NCBI GenBank assembly: GCA_947247005.1
Contig: OX365952.1
Location: 49,518,722 to 49,582,721 of the forward strand
Source of the DNA: Spisula solida
Taxonomy: Eukaryota > Mollusca > Bivalvia > Venerida > Mactridae
Length of the DNA stretch: 64,000 nt
Direction: 5' to 3'
This document shows, piece by piece, positions 10,004-18,361 of the stretch (the first letter of the stretch is position 1; every line of letters begins with the position of its first letter). The translations under genes and the position numbers were made by a program. The notes beneath the pieces were generated by a model, which did not search any database, had not been told where the DNA came from, and worked only from the letters and a program-made list of their open reading frames with translations.

Positions 10004-11366
10004 GCTCACTATCACATAAAAAAATGAGCAGCAATTGAGACTGATCAACAAAATATTTCTTCATTATATAGAAAGTCCATGAAGTAAAGTCTCTGAGTCT
10101 GACACATATAAACAAATATGTGAAACAGAGTGAAAATTGAGCTGGATGTTGGGCTCACACACCTCTAAACATTATCATCAAGCTAAAGGGACAGCCATCT
10201 ACACAATTTTTTAACAGAAGAGCCTCTGTCAAGATTTCTGTTTTGTGTGATGTTGGCGAGACTATCGCAGAATGTACGGAGATGTACATCAATATTAAAC
10301 TAGCAACCAGCAGGTCCAAGAGGAACAGATATACACATACAATCACAGACACTTGGGGTCTGGACCACGAACCCCTACAGGGCTCAAATTTAACTTTTTT
10401 GGTCACTTGCAAATTTTAGCTTCTTTTTTTTTTCTTACTTGCTAAATCAGAAAATCTACTTGCAAATTTAGCGATTCAATTAAAAACGTTACAATATCCA
10501 CCTGTAATATACCTAGGTAACATAGTTAGAGCTATAATCATATTGTTTGTGAACCTGTTATACATCTATCAGACTGTAGGATTTCAGCAAGTTGTAAATA
10601 TGTTGGAGTCATTTGTGACCTCTTCTAGCAGAAGTTTGTTGGCATCTTAATGCGCCCGAGACCCTGGAAATTATTTGTAGTTGTACTTGCAAAAAATAGC
10701 AAGTAATGATTATATCCACTTGCATTTTGGGAAATCTACTTGCATTTAGCAAGTTAGCAAGTGCTAAATTCGCGCCCTGCGGCCTACTGCTACGCGCCTG
10801 GAAATATTTTTTTTATTTATTATATATCCAGACACATTCACTAATCACACAAACATTTGTTGGATGTACTTGATATTAATAAAAAAATCTACGCAATTCC
10901 TCTACACAGCTTAAATATTTAAGAGGCATTTACGAATATTTTTTATTTTTCCCAGATACTTCAATAATGTACGTTTGTGTGATTAGTGTATGGGTCTGTG
11001 TATACAATGTTGATAATAAAAAATATATACAGGTGCGTAGCTGGGGGCAGTGTCCAGATCCCAGTTGTCCGTTGCCTAAGCAAAGCACTTCCAAGCGCCT
11101 TTATTCATGTACCACCCGTTCAATTAAATATAGAAGGCAAGGATTACCTCCCATGGAAAGCGCTACATAGCGCTCAGACATGTAAACGGTCCAAGTGTCT
11201 GTTCATACAATAGAAATATTAGAACACAAGCATTGACAATATAGTCCCAAACACGGGACCCAACTTGTGTAGACTGTTGGACCTAACCTTATGAAATGAT
11301 ACGTTTGGTCTCAGTTGGGACTATAGACAATGGTGAATCTGACTATGGCAAAGTTTAAGAACTGTT
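10004..11366. repeat. Repeat R, left copy, part 1
   Basis: This is collinear with 29298-30515, from 'gctcactatcacataaaaaa' to 'ggcaaagtttaagaac'. Two differences stand out. The segment 10056-10294 is inverted relative to the right copy. About 150 bases at 10860-11010 are absent there, and these create a 26-bp inverted repeat (10829-10854 with 10973-10997). The retrotransposon is inserted at the end of this part. The small ORFs here do not look coding. Confidence 0.85.
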
Positions 11367-11734
11367 TGTAGTGATCGGCGGTTCCTAAAGGACCGCATAC
11401 CACGAGAAATGGACCCGCGGTGCAGGGCGCTTCAACCAACCGTGTCTCCCGCGCTATGACGGGATTACGATTGGTTGCTGAGGAAAGATGGAGGTCTGCA
11501 ACCGACCGAGTGGATCGCCCGGGAAAATAGGGACCGCTGATTGGCTGAAAGGGGATTCTGGAGGATGCTGGGATTGCGGAGAGGAAAAAAGAACGTCGCC
11601 ATCTTGACGTGAGAGCGGAAAGAAGACAAGTCTGTGTAAATTATTCGAATAGTGGATTATATGGTAACAACTGAGCGGTGAGTGTGCCCTTATTTCCCCT
11701 AGTTGTGTGACTGAACGTTGCCCCTAGTTCCTTA
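11367..11734 (+). repeat. 5' LTR
   Basis: It begins TGTAGTGATCGG and ends CCCCTAGTTCCTTA, identical by eye to 20826-21193. It starts with the usual TG but ends in TA rather than CA. A weak TATA-like stretch (attatatgg) is at about 11656-11664. I find no AATAAA in the LTR. A splice-donor-like GTGAGT is at 11678-11683. Confidence 0.95.
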
Positions 11735-11735
11735 A

Positions 11736-11749
11736 TGGTGTCAGAAGTG
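11736..11749 (+). promoter_or_regulatory. Primer-binding site, probably for tRNA-Leu
   Basis: TGGTGTCAGAAGTG starts one base after the LTR. It begins with the TGG that pairs to a tRNA CCA end. Its complement, ...TTCTGACACCA, resembles the acceptor end of animal tRNA-Leu with a GTCAG-type 5' end. The tRNA identity is recalled knowledge and was not checked. Confidence 0.7.
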
Positions 11750-11792
11750 TTTTAAGGACCCAATTTGATTTGTTTAGGGGTGGTCATCGAAG

Positions 11793-11830
11793 CGAAGACA
11801 CCGTGCACACAGGAACCGCGTGTGTCTTCG
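11793..11830 (+). other. Leader stem-loop with palindromic loop
   Basis: CGAAGACAC (11793-11801) pairs perfectly with GTGTCTTCG (11822-11830). The loop contains the 6-base palindrome GTGCAC (11803-11808). It lies between the primer-binding site and gag, where retroviral RNAs carry dimerisation and packaging signals. That role here is inference. Confidence 0.45.
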
Positions 11831-12097
11831 ATCGGCAAATAAATTGGTTATTTGGCATCGGCGTTCAGTCCACATTGGTTCGCAACTAACCAGGGAGGTT
11901 TAGGGTTGTTGTTTTTGTTGTTTCGTCTAAAAACTCAACCTTTTTAGACGTTTTTAGAGAATTGTTGTTTGCGCATGCGCAACCAAAACCGAAACTGTTT
12001 TGGCGGACGTTTGCGAATTTATCAGTTATTTTTGTGGCGATATACACCAGGCCGTGTTTTATTTAGTTAATTATTATTTCAATTTCTGGGTTAAATA

Positions 12098-13585
12098 ATG
12101 GCTACAGCTGACAAAAAGTTCAGTATTTGGCCAGTGGCAATTAACTTCGCCCCATTTGAGGTCCTGGTTCAGATCCCAGGAATCCAAATGAAGTTGGCGA
12201 AGGCAATAATTGCGGTCAGGGAGAGTAGTGGGAACATTACCCCTGAGATTTTGCAAACCATAGCCCGCAAACGGTTTGGTGGGGAGGTCCTGGACAGGAT
12301 AGATTTCACCCCTGACAGTAGGATAAGGGAGGGGGAAGGGGATTCAAGTGATGAGGAGATGTCTCGGGGCTCGTACCCAGACCGAGACAAAAAGGTGTGT
12401 GAGCTTTCCACCATGATAAAGTCCTATGAAAGATTGGTAGAGGAGGCGGAGTCGGATCTCGCCAAGCAAATCGAGCTGGAGACCGTGAAGAAGAGTAAGG
12501 TTGGCAAAAGTTTGTTTGGCCCTTGCCCGAATTCGGCAGGTGAGCCCATGAAAAAGTTGTTCGGGTCGGAGTCAGAGCTATCTGGCACCGGGCGGGACAA
12601 AACATTCCGTCCATCTGTCCCGACAAGGCCTGAAACTTTGCCAACTAAGGCAAGTAAAGAAGAGAAAGACAAAGTGGTGATGTTGCCAAAGGGTCTTTCG
12701 TACAATGGCAAGGGGAACTGGTTGGCATTTAAGCTCCAGTTCACGAGGTATGCTAGGGCATATAAATGGTCCGAAACAGACTGTCTTAACTGCCTATGTT
12801 GGAGCCTGAAGGACAAGGCCCTTGATTATTACGCAGTAATTTGCGATAGGTCAGAACCTTTGACCTATGGCGAGTTGCTGGAGAAGTTGGGCAACCGGTT
12901 TGGCGAACATGATGTTCCAGCAACCAATCTGGCAAGATTCCAGCAGGCCACCCAGAACACTGGCGAGTCTCTGGATGACTGGGCAGATAGGATTCTGACA
13001 TTGGCGGCACGTGCATATCGCGACGTGTCTGATGATTTTTCCACGTCTCAGGCGGTGGGCCGTTTTTGTCAGGGTATGCTGGACAAGGAGGCAGGTCATC
13101 ATGTGTGTATGCAGGAACCGCATACTGTACAACATGCTCTGCAACTAGTCAGAAAGTTTCAGCAAATACACTCAGCTATGTATGGTAAAAAATCTGACCG
13201 CCAGAAACGCAGGGTGGAGTCGGAGGAGGAGGTCTACACCGTAAACGAGGTAGCTCCTCAGCCTCCCACTGTCCATGAGCCCGAGTTCATGAAAGCGCTA
13301 AAGGAGTTAGAGGAGAGGCTCCAGAAGGCCATAATGGACAATAGACCAGAGAGTGGCTCAGGGTCCAGAAATATATCCTGTTTCACGTGCGGAGTTACGG
13401 GACATTATGCCAGCCAGTGCCCACAGGGTGGTGGTCGCGGAAGAGGTCGTGGTGGTGGTAGAGGCGGAGGTAGAGGTGGTGGTCGAGGAGGCCGCAGTGG
13501 TGCAGGTGGAGCATGTTATACGTGCGGTGAGGTAGGCCACTACGCCAGGGACTGCAAGGCCCAAGGTAGCGGGTCTTTAAACTAG
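12098..13585 (+). CDS. gag: Gag polyprotein with N-terminal helix-hairpin-helix
   Basis: This 495-residue structural protein is expected to form the particle that packages the element RNA. Residues 15-55 match a ComEA-type helix-hairpin-helix: INFAPFEVLVQIPGI, then LAKAIIAVRESSG, then a second helix from T48. That fold binds DNA in other proteins and is not a usual Gag part. Residues of about 195-365 are a capsid-like region (W and F spaced as in retrotransposon Gag proteins, with the conserved stretch LDDWADRI). Two CCHC knuckles, starting at C428 and C473 (C-x2-C-x4-H-x4-C), flank an Arg/Gly-rich spacer. The ATG at 12098 is the first in frame. The end of the gene, TTA AAC TAG, is also the -1 frameshift site into pol. 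The capsid assignment rests on pattern only. Confidence 0.95.
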   Translation: MATADKKFSIWPVAINFAPFEVLVQIPGIQMKLAKAIIAVRESSGNITPEILQTIARKRFGGEVLDRIDFTPDSRIREGEGDSSDEEMSRGSYPDRDKKVCELSTMIKSYERLVEEAESDLAKQIELETVKKSKVGKSLFGPCPNSAGEPMKKLFGSESELSGTGRDKTFRPSVPTRPETLPTKASKEEKDKVVMLPKGLSYNGKGNWLAFKLQFTRYARAYKWSETDCLNCLCWSLKDKALDYYAVICDRSEPLTYGELLEKLGNRFGEHDVPATNLARFQQATQNTGESLDDWADRILTLAARAYRDVSDDFSTSQAVGRFCQGMLDKEAGHHVCMQEPHTVQHALQLVRKFQQIHSAMYGKKSDRQKRRVESEEEVYTVNEVAPQPPTVHEPEFMKALKELEERLQKAIMDNRPESGSGSRNISCFTCGVTGHYASQCPQGGGRGRGRGGGRGGGRGGGRGGRSGAGGACYTCGEVGHYARDCKAQGSGSLN

Positions 13586-13618
13586 CAAGGGTCGGTAAGG
13601 AAGGCCGAACTCCGACCC
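13576..13618 (+). promoter_or_regulatory. Programmed -1 ribosomal frameshift signal between gag and pol
   Basis: The heptamer T TTA AAC (13576-13582) is in the gag frame and followed directly by the gag stop TAG. It is a classical X XXY YYZ slip sequence. Six bases downstream GGGTCGG (13589-13595) pairs perfectly with CCGACCC (13612-13618) across a 16-base loop. The pol frame is open from 13570 (after TAG at 13567-13569), which is -1 relative to gag, so the shift at this point joins the two. Whether the loop makes a pseudoknot with downstream bases is not determined. Confidence 0.85.
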
Positions 13619-16600
13619 ATGTAACAAAAGGCCCCATTGGTTGTGAGGTGGACCAAGTAACCTTGGCATCTCAAACTGAATTATATCCTGATACAGGCGA
13701 CTCCAAACAACATCACCTGGTAACAGTGGACACGAGCCATCCGGTTGACAGCGGTCACCCGGCTTGTACGGGTCCACAAGGTACAGAGGTCAGATCGCCT
13801 AAACCTGCTGATCTTGATAGGGAATTACCTAAGGAGTCAACCGAAACAGTTGATGATGTACTTGTTTGCCAAATAAGATCCAAGTCTGAATTTTCTATGA
13901 GGGTCCAGATTGGGGATAGGTCACTTCAGGCGGTTGTAGATACAGCCGCTCAGGTCACCATTATTTCAGACAAGGTATTTCAGTCACTGGGAAAGCAACC
14001 GCAAAAAATTCGGGAGGTTAAACTAATGGCGGCCGGCAGGGACATGGCTATGTCTGGCTTTGTAGCAGGTCCGTTCAAGGTAAAGTTGGGACATAGGTGG
14101 TATAATGAGAACTTATTCGTGGCCCCAATAGAACATGACATGCTGCTAGGGGTGGACATATTGCGTCGGGGTGAGGCTGTAATTGATTTAGGCAGGGGGG
14201 TGATTCATCTTGATGGAATGAGGATAGTGTTAGACGAGGGTTCTGAGGGGGGTCCTACAAGAGTTGCAAGAGTCACCATGGCACGACGCCAGGTGGTGCC
14301 CCCTCATTCGGTGGTAAAGGTTAAATGCGACATGGGGGCCAAGTTGTCTAATTACATGATAGAACCCGCAGATAATCTTAAATTGTTGGCTCCTAGGGTC
14401 TTAAGGGAGGGGGGCTCTGACCCCGTGATGTGCTTGCTAAACCCAAGCGATAAGTATAGGCTAATTAAGAAAGGTGCCGAGTTAGGTAAGGCTTATTGTA
14501 TTGAGAAAACCTTGGATGCCGAGTCCTTACCGGAAGTAGAGGTGTGTCGTGTGGGTGAGTCGGTATCAGAGGATGGTTCTGCCGAATCTGCAGTGCCAGA
14601 CCACTTAATGCCTTTGTTTGAGGAATCAAGCAGAGACTTAAATGAGGAAGAACGTAGACAACTGCAACAGGTCTTGATAAAATATCAGGACGTGTTCGCC
14701 ACCAGTGAGTTCGACCTTGGAAGTTTCGATGCCGTGGAACACACGATTGACACGGGCGACGCCAGACCTGTGAAACAGAGACTGCGCAGAACACCAGTTT
14801 GTTTCACAGGTGAGGAAGAGGGACATTTAGAGAAGATGCTTAAGGCGGGGGTGATTCAAGAATCAAACTCGGATTGGGCATCTTCTCCCGTACTAATCAG
14901 GAAGCGCTGTGGGTCGGTCCGTTGGTGCATTGACTATCGTGCTCTTAACTTGGTGACAAAAAAGGACGTTTTTCCACTTCCACTTGTGGATGACTGCCTG
15001 GATACACTTGCAGGTAGCACATGGTTCTCGAAACTTGATGCGAACTCTGCCTATTGGCAGGTTGGTATCAAGGAGGAGGATCGTAAGAAAACAGCATTTG
15101 TCACCAAATATGGCTTATTTGAGCATGTGAGAATGGGTTTCGGTCTGTGTGGGGCTCCGGCAACGTATGCTCGTGTCATGAACCTTGTTCTTAGGGGTCT
15201 GTCCTGGAACATTGTCCTTGCATTTCTGGACGACATACTGGTGCTTGGGTCGACTTTTCAGGGCCACCTTCAGAATCTGCAGGAGGTCTTGGAACGTTTC
15301 AGACAGTATGGATTAAAACTGAAACCCAAAAAATGCTCCCTGTTCCAAAAAGAGGTAGAGTTTTTGGGACGTAAAGTTTCTGGCGATACGCTTCGTATGT
15401 CTGAAGCCGACATCGAAGTGGTGAGGAATTGGCCTACACCGGGTAATGCCAAGGATGTTGAAAGGTTCATGGGTTTGGCGAACTACCATCGGGGGTTTGT
15501 GAGCAACTTTTCGGAGGTTGCATGCCCGTTGTATGCAGTAACTGGTAAAAAGCAGTTTGAATGGACCGAGAAACAGGCTTATGCGTTTGAGGCATTGAAG
15601 AGTGCTCTCACCACGCCACCGGTGCTAGGGTTGCCAAACAACAGTGATGAATTTATTTTGGATACCGACGCCTCCGATATGGCAATCGGGGCGGAGTTGA
15701 TTCAAATTCAGCAAGGCCAAGAGAAGGTCATAGCCTATGGCAGCTATGCCCTCACCAAAGAACAGCGTAGGTATTGTACCACCAGAAAGGAGTTGCTAGC
15801 AGTAGTACGGTTTACCCGTCAATTCAGACACTACCTTCTGGGCAAACCTTTCTCTGTGCGAACTGACCACTCGAGCTTGAGATGGTTGATGAGATTTCAT
15901 GAGCCGCAAGGGCAGTTGGCGAGATGGCTGGAGGAGCTGTCTCAGTATAACATGGTGTTGAAGCACCGTGCAGGTCGAGAACACTGCAACGCGGATGCCC
16001 TTAGTCGATTGCCGGCAATCGACGGGGCATGTGATGCCTTCAGTGCTGGGGTGCGGCCTGAAAACTTGCCTTGTGGTGGGTGCACTTATTGTGTTAGAGC
16101 CCATGAGAAATGGGCCTCCTTCCTGGAGGAAGTAGACAATGCAGTGCCATTGGTTACCAGGCCAGTAGTGACTGTTTCCGCTGTGGTTGGCCACTTCAGC
16201 GGCTGTCATGGTTTGGGGAGCCACGATGGTATGGCGGGCAAGGGTGCCGCAGTCTACGGGTGCGAAAGTGAAATCTCGTCTGGCCAGGCCTGTAACGGTG
16301 GCAAGCCAGTTCAAACAGAGGGGAGTGAGGATTACTCAGAATCCGAGATCCTGGGTAATTGCCTGGAGTATATGGTTGGTGGGGGGTCTGACGAGACCCC
16401 GGCGCTAACTAGTGTGGACCCTAGCGACATCAGGGTCATGCAGTCTGTGGTTGAGGGTATCCCGTGGGATATTGAGGAACCAATGTCGTGTGTACCGGAG
16501 GTGGTTAGTGTAAACCTGGTAACCACACGACGGGGGGCTAGGGCCCAGAATTCAGTAAGCACTAGCAGTGGCTCTGCTGCTGATGGTGCGACCAAAGATG

Positions 16601-18318
16601 ATCTGGTTGGTACTTCGGGGGACACTCCCAAGAGGGAGTGTGCCCCAGGGAAGGCTGTTGAGAGCCAGAAGGTTGAGGGTAAATCTGTCGAGAGCCAGAA
16701 GGTTGAGGGTAAATCTGTCGAGAGCCAGAAGGTTGAGGGTAAATCAAGCACGGTGGCATCCAGGGAGGGAGCTGGGAAGGCCGCCAATAGGGGACCACAA
16801 CAACTCAGTAGTTGGGGTTTCACTGTGGGCGAGCTTTGCCGGGCTCAGTCGGAGGATGCTGACCTAGGTTTTATGATTGAGTGGCTTAAGGATGTGTCAG
16901 AGCCGGATGCATCAATGTTGTTCAGAGCCAGCCCGGCTGCGAAGTCGTACTGGCTGAATAGGGAAGAGTTTATGTTGATAGACGGGGTGTTGTATGTGCA
17001 CGACAGCGCGTCTGATGATCAGAGGTTGATGCTACCAAAAAGCTTGGCGGAGGTAGCGATTGGCTTGAACCATGATCTTCCGTCGTCGGGACATCAGGGT
17101 GTGGCTAGGACCAAGGAACGGGTAAAAGAGAAGTATAGGTGGTATGGTCTAGGCCAAGACGTGGCAAGGTATGTGTCCGGTTGCGCAGTATGCAATCAGA
17201 ACAAGAAATCGGACAGACACGGTAAAGTCCCGATGTCCGACTACCAGGCGGGAGCCCCAATGGAAAGGGTGCACATAGACTTCTTAGGTCCCTTGCCTCA
17301 AACTGCAAGTGGTAATGAACATATCCTAATGATGGTCGATCAGTTCACAAAGTGGGTGGAGTGTGTACCTTTGCCTAATCAGACTGCGGAGGAGACTGCT
17401 AGAGCGGCAGTTAATCATTTCTTCTCTCGCTTTGGTATGCCTTTCCAAGTATTCTCGGACCAGGGCCGCAATTTTGAATCAAATCTATTTGCGGAACTGT
17501 GCCGGGCCTTGGAGATTCATAAGGCCAGGACCACACCGTACAGACCATCCAGTAACGGACAGGTAGAGAGGTATAACCGTACCCTGATGGACGCTGTTAG
17601 GTGCTTCATAGGAAAATCCCAAGCAAAATGGGATCAGTACTTGCCTCAGATAGCCGGGGCAATGAGGTCATCGGTGAACCGGATGACGGGTCATACGGCA
17701 AATATGATGATGCTGGGCCGTGAGGTGAATATCCCTGCAAACATGATGTTCCCTCAGGGTCAGGTTAGAAATGAAAGTCCGGAAGAGTATGTGGGCGAAT
17801 TGGTGAGCAAGATTCAGCGGGCCCATGAGGTGGCACGAGAAACGCTGAAAGCCACCAGCAAGCGCATGAAGCGTGACTATGATCTCAGGTTGATGGAGAG
17901 GAACTTTGAGGTGGGCGATCCAGTATATATTCTGGATACTGCGGTGCTTAAGGGTAAGTGTCGCAAGTTGTGCCCGCCCTGGAGGGGTCCAGGGGTCATT
18001 GTGACCAAACTGTCATCGTTCCTGTTCCGTGTGAAGGTAAGGAATGCAGTGTTTGTGGCCAATCATGACCGTATTAAGCCATGTAGAGACAGAAACCTGC
18101 CTCACTGGATCAAACACTGGAAATCGAATCCTGGTTGCACCAAACCTGCTAAGGGGGACGAACGTGTGTACTGTTTCTGTAGGCAGAGATGGCAGGGGAG
18201 GTTTATGATTCAGTGCGATCAGTGTGAGGAATGGTTTCATGGGTCTTGCGTTGACGTGACCCCAACAGACGCCCTTGACATTGACACTTATCAGTGTGAT
18301 GACTGTAAGGACAGGTAA
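13582..18318 (+). CDS. pol: Pol polyprotein: protease, reverse transcriptase, RNase H, integrase, PHD finger
   Basis: Residue numbers count from the GTG at 13648. There is no ATG near the start, which fits expression by frameshift. The aspartic protease has the DTAA motif (D98). RT carries D464 and the FLDDILV box (D528, D529). RNase H has D674, E715 and D740. A linker of about 280 residues follows, with a Cys cluster (CGGCTYC) and three exact 10-residue repeats around VESQKVEGKS. Integrase has the HHCC zinc site (H1142, H1149, C1179, C1182) and D1211, D1271 and E1307, an exact DD35E, then a GPY/F-like region. The tail is a PHD finger (C1509, C1511, C1523, C1526, H1531, C1534, C1550, C1553) with WFH in place. 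PHD fingers of this type read the H3 tail; here it replaces the chromodomain seen in chromoviruses. All catalytic residues are present. Confidence 0.97.
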   Translation, partial: LARVGKEGRTPTHVTKGPIGCEVDQVTLASQTELYPDTGDSKQHHLVTVDTSHPVDSGHPACTGPQGTEVRSPKPADLDRELPKESTETVDDVLVCQIRSKSEFSMRVQIGDRSLQAVVDTAAQVTIISDKVFQSLGKQPQKIREVKLMAAGRDMAMSGFVAGPFKVKLGHRWYNENLFVAPIEHDMLLGVDILRRGEAVIDLGRGVIHLDGMRIVLDEGSEGGPTRVARVTMARRQVVPPHSVVKVKCDMGAKLSNYMIEPADNLKLLAPRVLREGGSDPVMCLLNPSDKYRLIKKGAELGKAYCIEKTLDAESLPEVEVCRVGESVSEDGSAESAVPDHLMPLFEESSRDLNEEERRQLQQVLIKYQDVFATSEFDLGSFDAVEHTIDTGDARPVKQRLRRTPVCFTGEEEGHLEKMLKAGVIQESNSDWASSPVLIRKRCGSVRWCIDYRALNLVTKKDVFPLPLVDDCLDTLAGSTWFSKLDANSAYWQVGIKEEDRKKTAFVTKYGLFEHVRMGFGLCGAPATYARVMNLVLRGLSWNIVLAFLDDILVLGSTFQGHLQNLQEVLERFRQYGLKLKPKKCSLFQKEVEFLGRKVSGDTLRMSEADIEVVRNWPTPGNAKDVERFMGLANYHRGFVSNFSEVACPLYAVTGKKQFEWTEKQAYAFEALKSALTTPPVLGLPNNSDEFILDTDASDMAIGAELIQIQQGQEKVIAYGSYALTKEQRRYCTTRKELLAVVRFTRQFRHYLLGKPFSVRTDHSSLRWLMRFHEPQGQLARWLEELSQYNMVLKHRAGREHCNADALSRLPAIDGACDAFSAGVRPENLPCGGCTYCVRAHEKWASFLEEVDNAVPLVTRPVVTVSAVVGHFSGCHGLGSHDGMAGKGAAVYGCESEISSGQACNGGKPVQTEGSEDYSESEILGNCLEYMVGGGSDETPALTSVDPSDIRVMQSVVEGIPWDIEEPMSCVPEVVSVNLVTTRRGARAQNSVSTSSGSAADGATKDDLVGTSGDTPKRECAPGKAVESQKVEGKSVESQKVEGKSVESQKVEGKSSTVASREGAGKAANRGPQQLSSWGFTVGELCRAQSEDADLGFMIEWLKDVSEPDASMLFRASPAAKSYWLNREEFMLIDGVLYVHDSASDDQRLMLPKSLAEVAIGLNHDLPSSGHQGVARTKERVKEKYRWYGLGQDVARYVSGCAVCNQNKKSDRHGKVPMSDYQAGAPMERVHIDFLGPLPQTASGNEHILMMVDQFTKWVECVPLPNQTAEETARAAVNHFFSRFGMPFQVFSDQGRNFESNLFAELCRALEIHKARTTPYRPSSNGQVERYNRTLMDAVRCFIGKSQAKWDQYLPQIAGAMRSSVNRMTGHTANMMMLGREVNIPANMMFPQGQVRNESPEEYVGELVSKIQRAHEVARETLKATSKRMKRDYDLRLMERNFEVGDPVYILDTAVLKGKCRKLCPPWRGPGVIVTKLSSFLFRVKVRNAVFVANHDRIKPCRDRNLPHWIKHWKSNPGCTKPAKGDERVYCFCRQRWQGRFMIQCDQCEEWFHGSCVDVTPTDALDIDTYQCDDCKDR
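16651..16743 (+). repeat. 30-bp in-frame tandem repeat in the pol linker
   Basis: Three nearly exact 30-base units encode (K)(A/S)VESQKVEG three times. The repeat lies in the RNase H to integrase linker. Its uniformity shows recent slippage or replication-related duplication without loss of frame. Confidence 0.9.
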
Positions 18319-18338
18319 TGGGTGTGCCATAGATGTCA

Positions 18339-18355
18339 TGTTTGGTATTTTTCAG
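18339..18355 (+). promoter_or_regulatory. Candidate 3' splice acceptor for ORF3
   Basis: Just after the pol stop (18316-18318), 'tttggtatttttcag' ends at 18355. Seven bases later lies the ACCATGG start of ORF3. A U-rich tract with CAG is a good 3' splice site. With a donor in the LTR or leader (for example GTGAGT at 11678) it would give a subgenomic RNA for ORF3, as retroviruses make for env. Not proven. Confidence 0.5.
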
Positions 18356-18361
18356 TTAACC

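Noticed and set aside
10967..11213. Paired ORFs also present at 30146-30398 (RSWGQCPDPSCPLPKQ)
   Set aside because: Shared because repeat R is shared; the start regions differ and there is no domain or longer frame.
18040..18315. Chromodomain at the integrase C terminus
   Set aside because: The Cys/His pattern is that of a PHD finger; no chromodomain aromatic pattern is seen.
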